Shown: positions 6,686 to 13,701 of the stretch, piece by piece
Layout of the letters: each line of letters begins with the position of its first letter
Numbering within the stretch: the stretch's first letter is position 1
Assembly: GCA_007119095.1 (NCBI GenBank)
Contig: SKQI01000003.1
Coordinates: 1-13,701, forward strand
DNA from: Wenzhouxiangella sp.
Lineage (GTDB): Bacteria; Pseudomonadota; Gammaproteobacteria; Xanthomonadales; Wenzhouxiangellaceae
Reading direction: 5' to 3'
Length of the DNA: 13,701 nt
The notes under the pieces: generated by a model
Databases searched by the model: none
The model's input: the letters and a program-made list of their open reading frames with translations, nothing else
What the model was told of the DNA's origin: nothing
Program-made: the position numbers and the translations under genes

Positions 6686-8877
6686 TGCCGGCCAGGCACG
6701 TTTTTTCCACCCTGGCATTCACCCTTGGCCTGGCGCTGGGTGGCGCCGCCACGGCCCAGGTCATCCAGGTCAACTACAGCGACAGCCCCGGCACCGGATT
6801 CTTCGACAACACCCCGGTTGCCGCGGCACCCGGCAACCCCGCCACTACCCGCGGCGCCCAGCGCCGGGCAGTGATGGATGCCGCCGTAGCAATCTGGGCC
6901 AGCCGCCTGGACAGCGCCATACCGCTGCGCGTCGAAGCCTACTTCGAAGACCTGGGCTGCGGCGATGAAACCATCCTCGGCCTGGGCGGATCCAGCGGTT
7001 TTGCCTGGAACTTCGCCAACGCGCCGCGCAGCAACGTCAACTACCCGGTCTCGCTGGCCACGGCCCTGCACGGCGAGTACTTTTCCGGACTGAGCGCCGA
7101 GATCGAAGTCAGCTTCAACATCCGCCTCGACAGCGGCAACTGCGTCGACGGCCTGGACGGCTTCTGGTATGGCCTGGATCCGAACGTGCCGCCGGCCTTC
7201 GGCAGCTTCTCGTTCCTGGAACTGGTCGTCCACGAACTGGGCCACGGCCTGGGCTTTCAGAGCTGGACCGACCGGGAAACCCGCGCCTTCTTTGGCTCTC
7301 CACCGCGCCCGGACATCTGGTCGGACTTCCTGTTTTCCCTGGAACATCAGCGCAGCTGGCGGCAGATGACCGCCGCCCAGCGCCGGGCCAGCGCAACTTC
7401 CGGCAACCGACTGGTCTGGACCGGCGAGCAGGCCAACCTGCGCGCGACCGAACGCCTGCTGCCGCCGGGCCGGGTCAGCGCCGAACCTTCGGTTGACGGC
7501 CAGCGGCATTTCCCGGCATGGATCCAGGGCTATCCGCCGTTTCTGCCGCTGGAAGGCCTGACCCGCGACCTGGTGCTGGCCGACGGCCCGGGGCCCGGCA
7601 GCAGCAGCGACCCCTGGCACCGTAACCTGGCCTGCTCGGCGTTGGAAAACCGCGACGAAGTGGCCGGCAACATCGTTCTGGTCAAGCGTGGCGAGTGTCC
7701 GTTTGCAATGAAATGGCAAAACGTGTTCAACGCCGGCGGCGCCGCCATCCTGCTGGTCGACAACCAGCCGCCGGGCTCCAACGCCATCGAGCGCGACCGT
7801 GGCGTCGCCGTCGATCGCAACCTGCCGATCCCCATCTGGCTGGTCAGCCGGCACACCGGCACCCGCCTGCGCAATGCCCTGCCCGGCCTGGCACTGACCC
7901 TTGGCTACAACACCGCAGCCGCCCCGCGCGGCACCAACCAGGGATTCATCAACATGCTGGCCTCCACCGACATCCCCGACAGCAACGTCTCGCACTTCAG
8001 CAACGCCATGTTTCCGCAGTCGGTGATGAACCCGTCCCTGACCAACATCGGCTTCACTGGTGACCTGGATTTTGTCCCCGATCTGTTCCTGGACATCGGC
8101 TGGCGTTCAGACGCGGACAAGCTGGCCCAGTACAGCGGCAACTGGTTCAACCCCAACCGCAGCGGTGAGGGTTGCCAGCTGACCATGGAAGACGGCAACG
8201 AGGTACCGGTACTGACCTGCTACCTGTACCGCGACGGCGAACAGTTCTGGCTGATCGGCAACGGCGAGCATCGCGGCGATCGATTCGAATTCAACGGCAT
8301 GACCATCACCGAAGGGGCCGATTACGGGCCGGATTTCCGTCCCGAAGACGTGATTCGACGCCAGTGGGGCGACATCGTCATGCGGCTTCGCGACTGCAAC
8401 AGCGCGGCTTTCGAATTCATGCCCGAACCGGACGAGGAACTGCCGGCCTTTTCCACCCGCATGGTCAAGATAGTCGAAGGCAACTGCAACCGCCGCGCCA
8501 GCCAGCAGATCAACCGCAGCTTAAGCGGCAATTACTTCAGCCAGGATCGCAGCGGCGAAGGCATCCAGATCGCCCGCGAAGCCAACGGCAGCAGCTGGGT
8601 GCTGACCTGGTACACCTATAAAAACGGGCGCCAGGTATGGATGATCGGCTCCGGAGAGCTGATCGGCAATCAGATCGAATTCGGCGACGTCGTCCTCACC
8701 CGCGGCGGCCAATGGGGCCGCGACTTCCGCGCCAGCCAGATCGAACGCATCGACTTCGGCACCATCACCACCGAATTCAACGGCTGCAACGATATCAACG
8801 TCACCTTCGATTCCATCCTCCCGGAATTCCCCTCCGACCAACGCCAAATGACCCGAATCATCCCCAGGAATTGCTGA
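6682..8877 (+). CDS. Secreted zinc metallopeptidase with inserted PA domain and two SGNW/RSGEG modules
   Basis: A 731-residue exported peptidase. Signal peptide residues 1-25 (ending GGAATA). The zinc helix HELGHGLGF starts at residue 184 (H184, E185, H188). A protease-associated (PA) domain follows at about 285-410, recognisable by NIVLVKRGECPF and NAGGAAILLVDN. After it come SHFS (H438) and VMNP (M449), which resemble the third zinc histidine and Met-turn of metzincins. The canonical HExxHxxGxxH third ligand is replaced by serine, so H438 is the likely ligand. Two modules of about 95 residues close the protein (from residues 484 and 614), each with SGN[WY]F, RSGEG, a W-[LM]-IG-x-GE motif and a conserved CN pair; these are probably surface- or substrate-binding. 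The open frame begins at 6604, but the signal peptide and ATGA overlap fix the start at 6682. ATG 6685 is one codon later. Probably an extracellular digestive enzyme. Confidence 0.88.
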   Translation: MMPARHVFSTLAFTLGLALGGAATAQVIQVNYSDSPGTGFFDNTPVAAAPGNPATTRGAQRRAVMDAAVAIWASRLDSAIPLRVEAYFEDLGCGDETILGLGGSSGFAWNFANAPRSNVNYPVSLATALHGEYFSGLSAEIEVSFNIRLDSGNCVDGLDGFWYGLDPNVPPAFGSFSFLELVVHELGHGLGFQSWTDRETRAFFGSPPRPDIWSDFLFSLEHQRSWRQMTAAQRRASATSGNRLVWTGEQANLRATERLLPPGRVSAEPSVDGQRHFPAWIQGYPPFLPLEGLTRDLVLADGPGPGSSSDPWHRNLACSALENRDEVAGNIVLVKRGECPFAMKWQNVFNAGGAAILLVDNQPPGSNAIERDRGVAVDRNLPIPIWLVSRHTGTRLRNALPGLALTLGYNTAAAPRGTNQGFINMLASTDIPDSNVSHFSNAMFPQSVMNPSLTNIGFTGDLDFVPDLFLDIGWRSDADKLAQYSGNWFNPNRSGEGCQLTMEDGNEVPVLTCYLYRDGEQFWLIGNGEHRGDRFEFNGMTITEGADYGPDFRPEDVIRRQWGDIVMRLRDCNSAAFEFMPEPDEELPAFSTRMVKIVEGNCNRRASQQINRSLSGNYFSQDRSGEGIQIAREANGSSWVLTWYTYKNGRQVWMIGSGELIGNQIEFGDVVLTRGGQWGRDFRASQIERIDFGTITTEFNGCNDINVTFDSILPEFPSDQRQMTRIIPRNC

Positions 8878-8923
8878 AAACATCGGCAAAGCACCCGACA
8901 CGGTCCCCGACCGCACGCACGGG

Positions 8924-8963
8924 CGGTTTCCGGGATGGGCCGGGCTACGCCCCCCGGAAACCG
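8924..8963. repeat. Hairpin of composite repeat copy B (REP-like)
   Basis: CGGTTTCCGGG (8924-8934) and CCCGGAAACCG (8953-8963) are perfect 11-bp inverted repeats. Inside them GGGC (8937-8940) pairs with GCCC (8949-8952), and the core GGCCGGGCTACG lies at 8938-8949. On the minus strand the core reads CGTAGCCCGGCC, carrying the GTAG tetranucleotide typical of REP sequences associated with RAYT transposases. The hairpin lies 46 bases after the metallopeptidase stop, between convergent genes, and may block readthrough. It has no T-run, so it is not a standard terminator. Confidence 0.75.
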
Positions 8964-8990
8964 GAAACCGGAACCCGGAAACCCGAACCC
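8956..8990. repeat. Heptamer array of composite repeat copy B
   Basis: Units are GGAAACC, GGAAACC, GGAACCC, GGAAACCC and GAACCC (8956-8990), followed by GT. The array abuts the rarA stop codon (8992-8994), and its first unit forms part of the right arm of the adjacent hairpin. It has the same orientation and the same preceding C-run as the copies at 1704 and 9649. Confidence 0.8.
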
Positions 8991-8991
8991 G

Positions 8992-10329
8992 TCACCCCTC
9001 CCCCCTCAACCTCCCCCAATACCTCAACCGCTTCCGAACCTCCCGTTCAAACCCCCGCTCCGGCGGGTCATAAAAACTGAGACGCCCCGTTTCCACCGGA
9101 AAATAATCCTGCCCGGAAAAACCAGCATCGGTATCGTGGTCATAGGCATATCCTGCGCCATAACCCAAATCCTTCATCAATTTCGTCGGCGCGTTGAGAA
9201 TATGCGCCGGCGGCATCAGCGAGCCGGTCTCCTTCGCCGACCGCCAGGCCTGCTTCTGAGCCCGGTAAATGGCATTGGACTTGGGCGCGGTCGCCAGATA
9301 GACCACCGCCTGGACAATCGCCAGCTCCCCTTCCGGTGACCCCAACACCTCGTAAGCCTGCCGCGCCGCCAATGCTTGAACCAGCGCCTGCGGATCAGCC
9401 AGGCCAATATCCTCGGACGCAAACCGAACCAACCGCCGCGCCACGTACAAGGGATCCTCCCCACCCACCAACATCCGCGCCAACCAGTAAAGCGCCGCAT
9501 CCACATCCGACCCGCGCAAGGACTTGTGCAAAGCCGAAATCAGATTGAAATGCCCCTCCCGATCCTTGTCATAAGCCGGCGCCCGCCGCTGCACCAAAGA
9601 CAACAACTCCGCCCCCCCAATCAACCCTAAATCCTCCCGCTCCCCCCCGGAAACCGGAACCCGGAACCCGGAACCCGTCGCATCCGCGACACCCTCAACC
9701 ATATTCAACAAATACCGCCCATCCCCATCAGCCAGCGTCAACAGCAAATCCCTGGCCTCGTCATCCAGCGGCAAACCAGCCCCCAGATGCGCCTCGGCCC
9801 GCGCCAGCAACTGGCCCAGCGCCGCCTCATCCAGACGCCGCAAAACCAGCACCTGCAGCCGCGACAACAGGGCGCCGTTCAGCTCGAAAGAAGGATTTTC
9901 AGTCGTCGCCCCGACCAGCGTGATCGTGCCATCCTCGACAAAGGGCAAAAAACTGTCTTGCTGCGAGCGATTGAAGCGATGAATCTCATCAACAAACAGC
10001 AAAGTCCGCTGCCCGTTCTGGCGCCGCAGTCGCGCCGCCTCGAACACCTTTTTCAGATCGGCCACCCCGGAAAAAATCGCCGACATCTGCACGAACTCAA
10101 GCTCGCCAACATCGGCCAGCAGCCGCGCCATGGTCGTCTTGCCCGTCCCCGGCGGCCCCCAGAACACCAGCGACCGCACCGACCCCGACGCCAGCATCCG
10201 CCCCAACGGCCCATCCCCCAGCAAATGATCCTGCCCGACCACCTCATCAAAAGAAGCCGGCCGCAGCAAATCCGCCAGCGGCGCATCCGCCCCAGCAGAG
10301 GAAGCAGGCTTAGCAAACAAATCGCTCAT
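8992..10329 (-). CDS. rarA: Replication-associated recombination ATPase RarA (MgsA/WRNIP1 family)
   Basis: A 445-residue clamp-loader-like AAA+ ATPase that acts at stalled replication forks and contacts single-strand binding protein. Visible motifs: DEVVGQDHLLG near the N-terminus, Walker A GPPGTGKT (58-65, K64), Walker B DEIHRFN (D114), sensor-1 segment GATTENPSFELNGALLSR, and the C-terminal RarA signature HFNLISALHKSLRGSDVDAALYWLARM. The product matches the usual family length (about 440). The frame is open to 10539, but ATG 10329 begins the conserved N-terminus (MSDLF) and a G-rich stretch precedes it. Odd feature: between the lid helix (LLNMVEG) and the next helix (AELLSLVQRR) the reading frame runs through a heptamer repeat array, adding GSGFRVPVSGG at about residues 218-230. 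No frame is lost, so the gene looks functional. Confidence 0.95.
   Translation of the reverse strand: MSDLFAKPASSAGADAPLADLLRPASFDEVVGQDHLLGDGPLGRMLASGSVRSLVFWGPPGTGKTTMARLLADVGELEFVQMSAIFSGVADLKKVFEAARLRRQNGQRTLLFVDEIHRFNRSQQDSFLPFVEDGTITLVGATTENPSFELNGALLSRLQVLVLRRLDEAALGQLLARAEAHLGAGLPLDDEARDLLLTLADGDGRYLLNMVEGVADATGSGFRVPVSGGEREDLGLIGGAELLSLVQRRAPAYDKDREGHFNLISALHKSLRGSDVDAALYWLARMLVGGEDPLYVARRLVRFASEDIGLADPQALVQALAARQAYEVLGSPEGELAIVQAVVYLATAPKSNAIYRAQKQAWRSAKETGSLMPPAHILNAPTKLMKDLGYGAGYAYDHDTDAGFSGQDYFPVETGRLSFYDPPERGFEREVRKRLRYWGRLRGEG
9642..9676. repeat. Heptamer array copy C inside rarA
   Basis: A run of seven C (9642-9648) is followed by GGAAACC (9649-9655) and three perfect GGAACCC units (9656-9676), then GT. 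This matches the C-run plus array plus GT order of the two intergenic copies, but without the GGCCGGGCYACG core. It is read in frame on the minus strand in rarA. Confidence 0.85.
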
Positions 10330-10435
10330 AACCCCAATCGTACCCCCAACCACACCCCACAACCCGAACACGGCACGCAGACAAACCCATTTACCACAAC
10401 CCGGAGTCGACACAAGACCCGTCGCCTGGGGCAAC

Positions 10436-10469
10436 GTCCCCGGGGACCATGTTTGGTGGGTCGCCAAAC
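10436..10469. repeat. Two adjacent palindromes in the rarA upstream region
   Basis: GTCCCCGGGGAC (10436-10447) is a perfect 12-bp palindrome. Three bases further, GTTTGG (10451-10456) and CCAAAC (10464-10469) form a 6-bp stem with a 7-base loop. They lie about 107-140 bases upstream of the rarA start. They could be an operator or an RNA structure; nothing identifies a regulator. Confidence 0.4.
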
Positions 10470-10540
10470 GTCCGGGCAACGGCACCGAGATATCAAAAAT
10501 CAGGGGGCAGAAAAAAGCAACCGGAGAAGCGCCAGGCATG

Positions 10541-10589
10541 GGCCCCGGCCACGTTGGGCCGGGCTACGGGCCTATAGCCCGGCCTTTTT
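10541..10589. repeat. REP-like copy D with a strong hairpin and plus-strand T-run
   Basis: The core GGCCGGGCTACG is at 10557-10568. GGCCGGGCTA (10557-10566) and TAGCCCGGCC (10575-10584) form a perfect 10-bp stem with an 8-base loop, followed by TTTTT (10585-10589). The left part (GCCCCGGCC, 10542-10550) can pair alternatively with GGCCGGGC, giving the GTAG-plus-stem layout of REPs on the minus strand. It lies 19 bases beyond the C25 peptidase stop. The T-run suits transcription from the left, yet both flanking genes run the other way. Confidence 0.65.
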
Positions 10590-10608
10590 GCCGGGACGCG
10601 GGACGGGG

Positions 10609-13600
10609 TTATTGCAAGCGCAGGCTTGGGTCGCCTAGCAGTGTCCAGTTGATGACCAGGTCATTGATACCGCGTGCCGCTGCTGTCCGGCGAGCGGCCA
10701 GCACCGCTTCGCCCAGAGTGGCACCCCGGAGCAATTGGTCAAGCACTTGGCCAACGAATACCTCGTTCTGGGCCAGGTTCGACAGGGTCGCAGCACCATG
10801 GACCGCGACCGCACCATTGCTGGCCGCGACCGGGCTGCCGGTAGCATCCAGTCGCATGCCATTCATCAAACGATGGGCCAGGGTATTGGCAAAGGGGGAT
10901 GTGAAATAGGTCGTGTAACAGGCCGATGTACTGACCAGAGTCGGGAAACCTTCGTTGTCGAGTTCGGCCACCTGCGAGGGCACCAATACACCTTGGAAAG
11001 ACCAGACCGTCGGCGAACCATGGCCGGTGAACCCGGTCAGGGCACGGCCTGAAGCCAGAGCATCAAACAACTTCGAGCGCATCACCGAAGGCGAACCATG
11101 ATCCTCGAAGTGGATCATGCCAAAGTCAGACGGGCTCCAGCCACCCTGCGTGGCCAACAATTCGGACAAACGCTCGGCCTGGCGGGCAAACGAGCCGGTC
11201 CGTGGGTCTTGCAGGTCAGTCAACCAGACGGCTGACCGAGTGCCCATCATGTTTGCCTCCCAGTCAAGAATCTTGTTGACTGTCGATTCCAGATCAGCCA
11301 GGGTGCGAACCGGCCAGCGGCCGAGCGCCAGATCAGACAGGCCGTCACCGGTTACGTCGGCCAGCAAGGCATCGCTGGGGGTGAAATTGACGAAATAGGT
11401 CGGCGCGTAGTGGGTGGGTATAAAGCTCAGACTACCCAGACCAAGGCGATCGCGGTAATCATAACTGTCGCTTCCAACCAGCAGCACATGCGACACGGGC
11501 GCCACTTCGCTGGCCGCAGCCAGAAACGCATTGACCGCATCCGGCAACGGCATGCCACCACCGTAATGAAGCTGAATATCGGTGACGCTCAGCACCGAGA
11601 CGGTCCAGCCCTGGGCCTTGCGACGCTGCACGAAGGTGTTCAGCGGATGACTTTCGCGCGCGTGCAGTGGCAGGAAGGCGGGGTGAGCAATGACGACCAA
11701 CTCCCCCAGACCATCAAGCAGCTCGTTCGCATGCACCGGCCCCAGCAGGGTCGGCGCCAGCAGCTGATCAGGACCTGATACCCAAACCTGCATCGGGTCA
11801 CGCCCCGGAGGTACGGCGGCCGACACCTGCACTCGACTCGAGAAAGCTGCCTCAAGACGAACCGGACCTTGTTCGGTGCGGGCAAAGGCCAGCACAGGCT
11901 GGCGGCTATCAAGGCCGGTAACGGTCACCCCATCGGTCGCCTGACCCGCGCTGGGTCGCAGCAGCAGCTGGTTATTCACCGCAACACTCGGTTCGGTCCA
12001 GGACAGCTCGACTGCATCCAGCAGGGTAATGCTGGAGAACCCAGGCATTCCCAGCGAACGCACCTCTACCTCGTTGCTGCCCGGGCGCAGCGGCAGACCA
12101 CGCGGCACGGCGCGGATTTCATGCGGGACCTGGCCGGCAAAGTCTTCCACTGCCACCGGCTGTCCATTCAACGACACCTGGATACGATGGGTGGGCGTCT
12201 CTCCCATCGAGGTCAGGCCAGCCAGGCGCACCTGCACTTCAACATCGGCCAAATGGCTCACGTTGCCTGGCAAATCGAAGCTGACCACGTGGCTGCGATG
12301 GTTCGAACCCCAGCTACGCAGGCTACGCATAAACCACGGGTCCGGGTTCGGGTTACTGAAGTCGTAGCCGGATTGATTGGCGACGATCTGACTGACGCGC
12401 TGCCGACGATCCGGCTGCGAGATGCGACCCGAATAGCTGGACATGGACTTGGCCCGATCAGCGTTCTGCGAAATTCGGTAGACCTGGTGGTCGATATACT
12501 TCGCGGCCGGCAATTCAGGCAACTCGCCCCAGAACAGAATGGCACTGCCAGGACCAAACATCGACGGCCGCGCCCCCGCGCGCGCCGCCTGCTGACCGTC
12601 GCGCAACGGCGTTTCCACCACCCGCGGCACGGCGCGATCACCTACGGTCACCGCGATCGTGAACGGATTCACCCCGCCAAGATCCAGCCCGGCGGCAAGC
12701 AGATCCTCATAGCTCACGCGCTGCATGCCCGCCTGTTCGACCAGGAAATCCGCCGCGGTGACCACCGCGCCGCGCGCCGGCGTCAGCGGTTGAACCAGGT
12801 CTCCACGCGTGACCATGCCGGCCCTACCAATACGGGCTTGGACCTCGTCGCGAATCGACGACCAGTCAATAACATCGGGTGGATTGACCTCACCGAAAGC
12901 CTTGCCAACACGGAAGTAACCGTACATCTCCTCGCGACCGCGATGATCCACCGCAGTGATGATCAGGTCACGCACCTGGCCGCGGGCAATCTCCGGAATC
13001 ACCACCGAGTAAGACTGCGGCTGTACCGCGCCGGAAGCCTCTGACGGAATCATCTCCGGCGTCAGCAGCTCAAAGCCACTATCGCTGGTCTCGCCCCAGA
13101 TATAAAAGCCCTTGTTGTGGGTTTCCGAGGCGGTCGACCATGTCACCTCCAGGCCACCGCGCACGAACGCAGACTCGAAGGCATGAATACTGACTGGAAT
13201 GGTGCCGGCCTCCAGGGAGTGGTCTTCAACCTCGCCATCGTTCAGGAAACCCAGCGGCGAAGGATTAGTATCGAAGTTGTTCTGATTGTCGGTGGAAATA
13301 CGGAAACGCGCATAGGTCTGGTCGGTGGTCAAGGTATCGTTCGGGCCGTATTCCCAGACCATCACGACCACGCCTTCGCAGTTCGCCGGGATACCCCAGT
13401 CGCCAGCATCCAGCTCATCACCAGGGTTGGCACCGACATTCTGGCAATTGCCCTCCAGACCAGCAAAGCCGCTGTCGCCTCGCAACAAGGTATGCGAAGA
13501 CCGGTCGATGGGGCCATCGAATTCACCCGTGCCCCCGAAATCCACCCAGCCGACCAGGCGCGCCACGTCGCCGGTGGGGTTGGCGACCCTGACGGCGGCG

Positions 13601-13701
13601 CAATAAAAGAAGGTGGTAGCGGTGTTCTCCAGAAACAGTCCGTCACAGGTCACACCGCCATTACTGGTCGAATCGCGCAGGTCAGCCAGGATCACGCCAT
13701 C
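10609..13701 (-). CDS. Secreted C25 (gingipain-like) cysteine peptidase with GEVED domain, 5' end missing
   Basis: The last 1,030 codons of a large exported protein; the frame is open to the window edge, so its start and signal peptide lie outside. In order: a GEVED-type domain (CDGLFLENTATTFFYCAA to DGEVEDHSLEAG, about 13650-13200), a short beta-domain with the SETHNKGFYIWGE motif, a beta-rich middle region, and a C-terminal peptidase C25 domain (about 11700-10640). Catalytic residues of the C25 family are visible: His in FTGHGSP (codon 11022-11020) and Cys in STSACYTTYF (codon 10920-10918). ADVTGDGLSDLALGR is a DxDG-type calcium-like motif usual in this family. It ends at LLGDPSLRLQ without a sorting domain of the Bacteroidetes type IX kind, so the export route is unknown. 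Likely function: extracellular proteolysis. A GTG in frame at 13695 is not taken as the start, because coding continues beyond it. Confidence 0.88.
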   Translation of the reverse strand, partial: DGVILADLRDSTSNGGVTCDGLFLENTATTFFYCAAVRVANPTGDVARLVGWVDFGGTGEFDGPIDRSSHTLLRGDSGFAGLEGNCQNVGANPGDELDAGDWGIPANCEGVVVMVWEYGPNDTLTTDQTYARFRISTDNQNNFDTNPSPLGFLNDGEVEDHSLEAGTIPVSIHAFESAFVRGGLEVTWSTASETHNKGFYIWGETSDSGFELLTPEMIPSEASGAVQPQSYSVVIPEIARGQVRDLIITAVDHRGREEMYGYFRVGKAFGEVNPPDVIDWSSIRDEVQARIGRAGMVTRGDLVQPLTPARGAVVTAADFLVEQAGMQRVSYEDLLAAGLDLGGVNPFTIAVTVGDRAVPRVVETPLRDGQQAARAGARPSMFGPGSAILFWGELPELPAAKYIDHQVYRISQNADRAKSMSSYSGRISQPDRRQRVSQIVANQSGYDFSNPNPDPWFMRSLRSWGSNHRSHVVSFDLPGNVSHLADVEVQVRLAGLTSMGETPTHRIQVSLNGQPVAVEDFAGQVPHEIRAVPRGLPLRPGSNEVEVRSLGMPGFSSITLLDAVELSWTEPSVAVNNQLLLRPSAGQATDGVTVTGLDSRQPVLAFARTEQGPVRLEAAFSSRVQVSAAVPPGRDPMQVWVSGPDQLLAPTLLGPVHANELLDGLGELVVIAHPAFLPLHARESHPLNTFVQRRKAQGWTVSVLSVTDIQLHYGGGMPLPDAVNAFLAAASEVAPVSHVLLVGSDSYDYRDRLGLGSLSFIPTHYAPTYFVNFTPSDALLADVTGDGLSDLALGRWPVRTLADLESTVNKILDWEANMMGTRSAVWLTDLQDPRTGSFARQAERLSELLATQGGWSPSDFGMIHFEDHGSPSVMRSKLFDALASGRALTGFTGHGSPTVWSFQGVLVPSQVAELDNEGFPTLVSTSACYTTYFTSPFANTLAHRLMNGMRLDATGSPVAASNGAVAVHGAATLSNLAQNEVFVGQVLDQLLRGATLGEAVLAARRTAAARGINDLVINWTLLGDPSLRLQ

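Larger units (their letters stand above)
10330..10608. other. Intergenic region between rarA and the C25 peptidase gene
   Basis: No gene is supported here. It holds the leader of rarA, two palindromes and the REP-like element listed separately. On the minus strand, GGTAAAT upstream of rarA is a weak -10 candidate without a convincing -35 box. An A-rich patch (10511-10516) reads as T6 on the minus strand, but I see no stem before it. Confidence 0.6.

Noticed and set aside
6451..7995. 514-codon minus-strand open frame over the secreted-protein pair
   Set aside because: Low-complexity antisense product with no motifs; the plus strand has signal peptides, HELGH and a PA domain.
8956..8990. CRISPR-like or direct-repeat array
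   Set aside because: Units are 7 bases with no spacers; this is a minisatellite, not CRISPR.
10330..10539. 70-codon extension of RarA
   Set aside because: The family N-terminus begins at MSDLF; the extension runs through palindromes and has no conserved features.

Overview
The window is GC-rich and densely coded, and reads as chromosome of a gammaproteobacterium. A Xanthomonadales- or Wenzhouxiangella-like organism fits best: it has secreted proteins with paired SGNW/RSGEG modules, a GEVED domain with a C25 peptidase, and a eukaryotic-type UDP-glucose pyrophosphorylase. That taxonomic guess rests on protein flavour only; there is no rRNA or other marker here.

Layout, left to right. Bases 1-98 are AT-richer and run directly into the 3' two-thirds of a tRNA-Pro(CGG) gene (99-148) whose 5' part is missing. 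An intrinsic terminator follows (165-189). This looks like the chromosomal junction of an element integrated in the tRNA and lying mostly outside the window. Next come a UTP-glucose-1-phosphate uridylyltransferase on the plus strand (235-1674) and, convergent to it, a minus-strand pair: a SWIM/SNF2 helicase (6142-2897) followed 10 bases later by an unrecognised helical protein (2886-1732).

Divergent from the helicase is a plus-strand pair for secreted proteins: a small exported protein (6248-6685) overlapping by four bases (ATGA) a zinc metallopeptidase with an inserted PA domain and two C-terminal repeat modules (6682-8877). Convergent to it is rarA (10329-8992), a replication-associated AAA+ ATPase. 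The right end is filled by the C-terminal 1,030 codons of a secreted gingipain-type (C25) peptidase on the minus strand, cut by the window edge.

A small repeat family runs through the window. A GC-rich core (GGCCGGGCYACG on the plus strand) occurs at 1687, 8938 and 10557. Two of these copies, both between convergent genes, continue into tandem arrays of the heptamer GGAACCC. A third heptamer array, without the core, lies inside the rarA reading frame and is translated as a short insert. The most unusual observations are this in-frame array, the tRNA junction, the leishmanolysin-like spacing of the PA-containing peptidase, and its translationally coupled small partner. I see no CRISPR array, insertion sequence or recognisable defence island.
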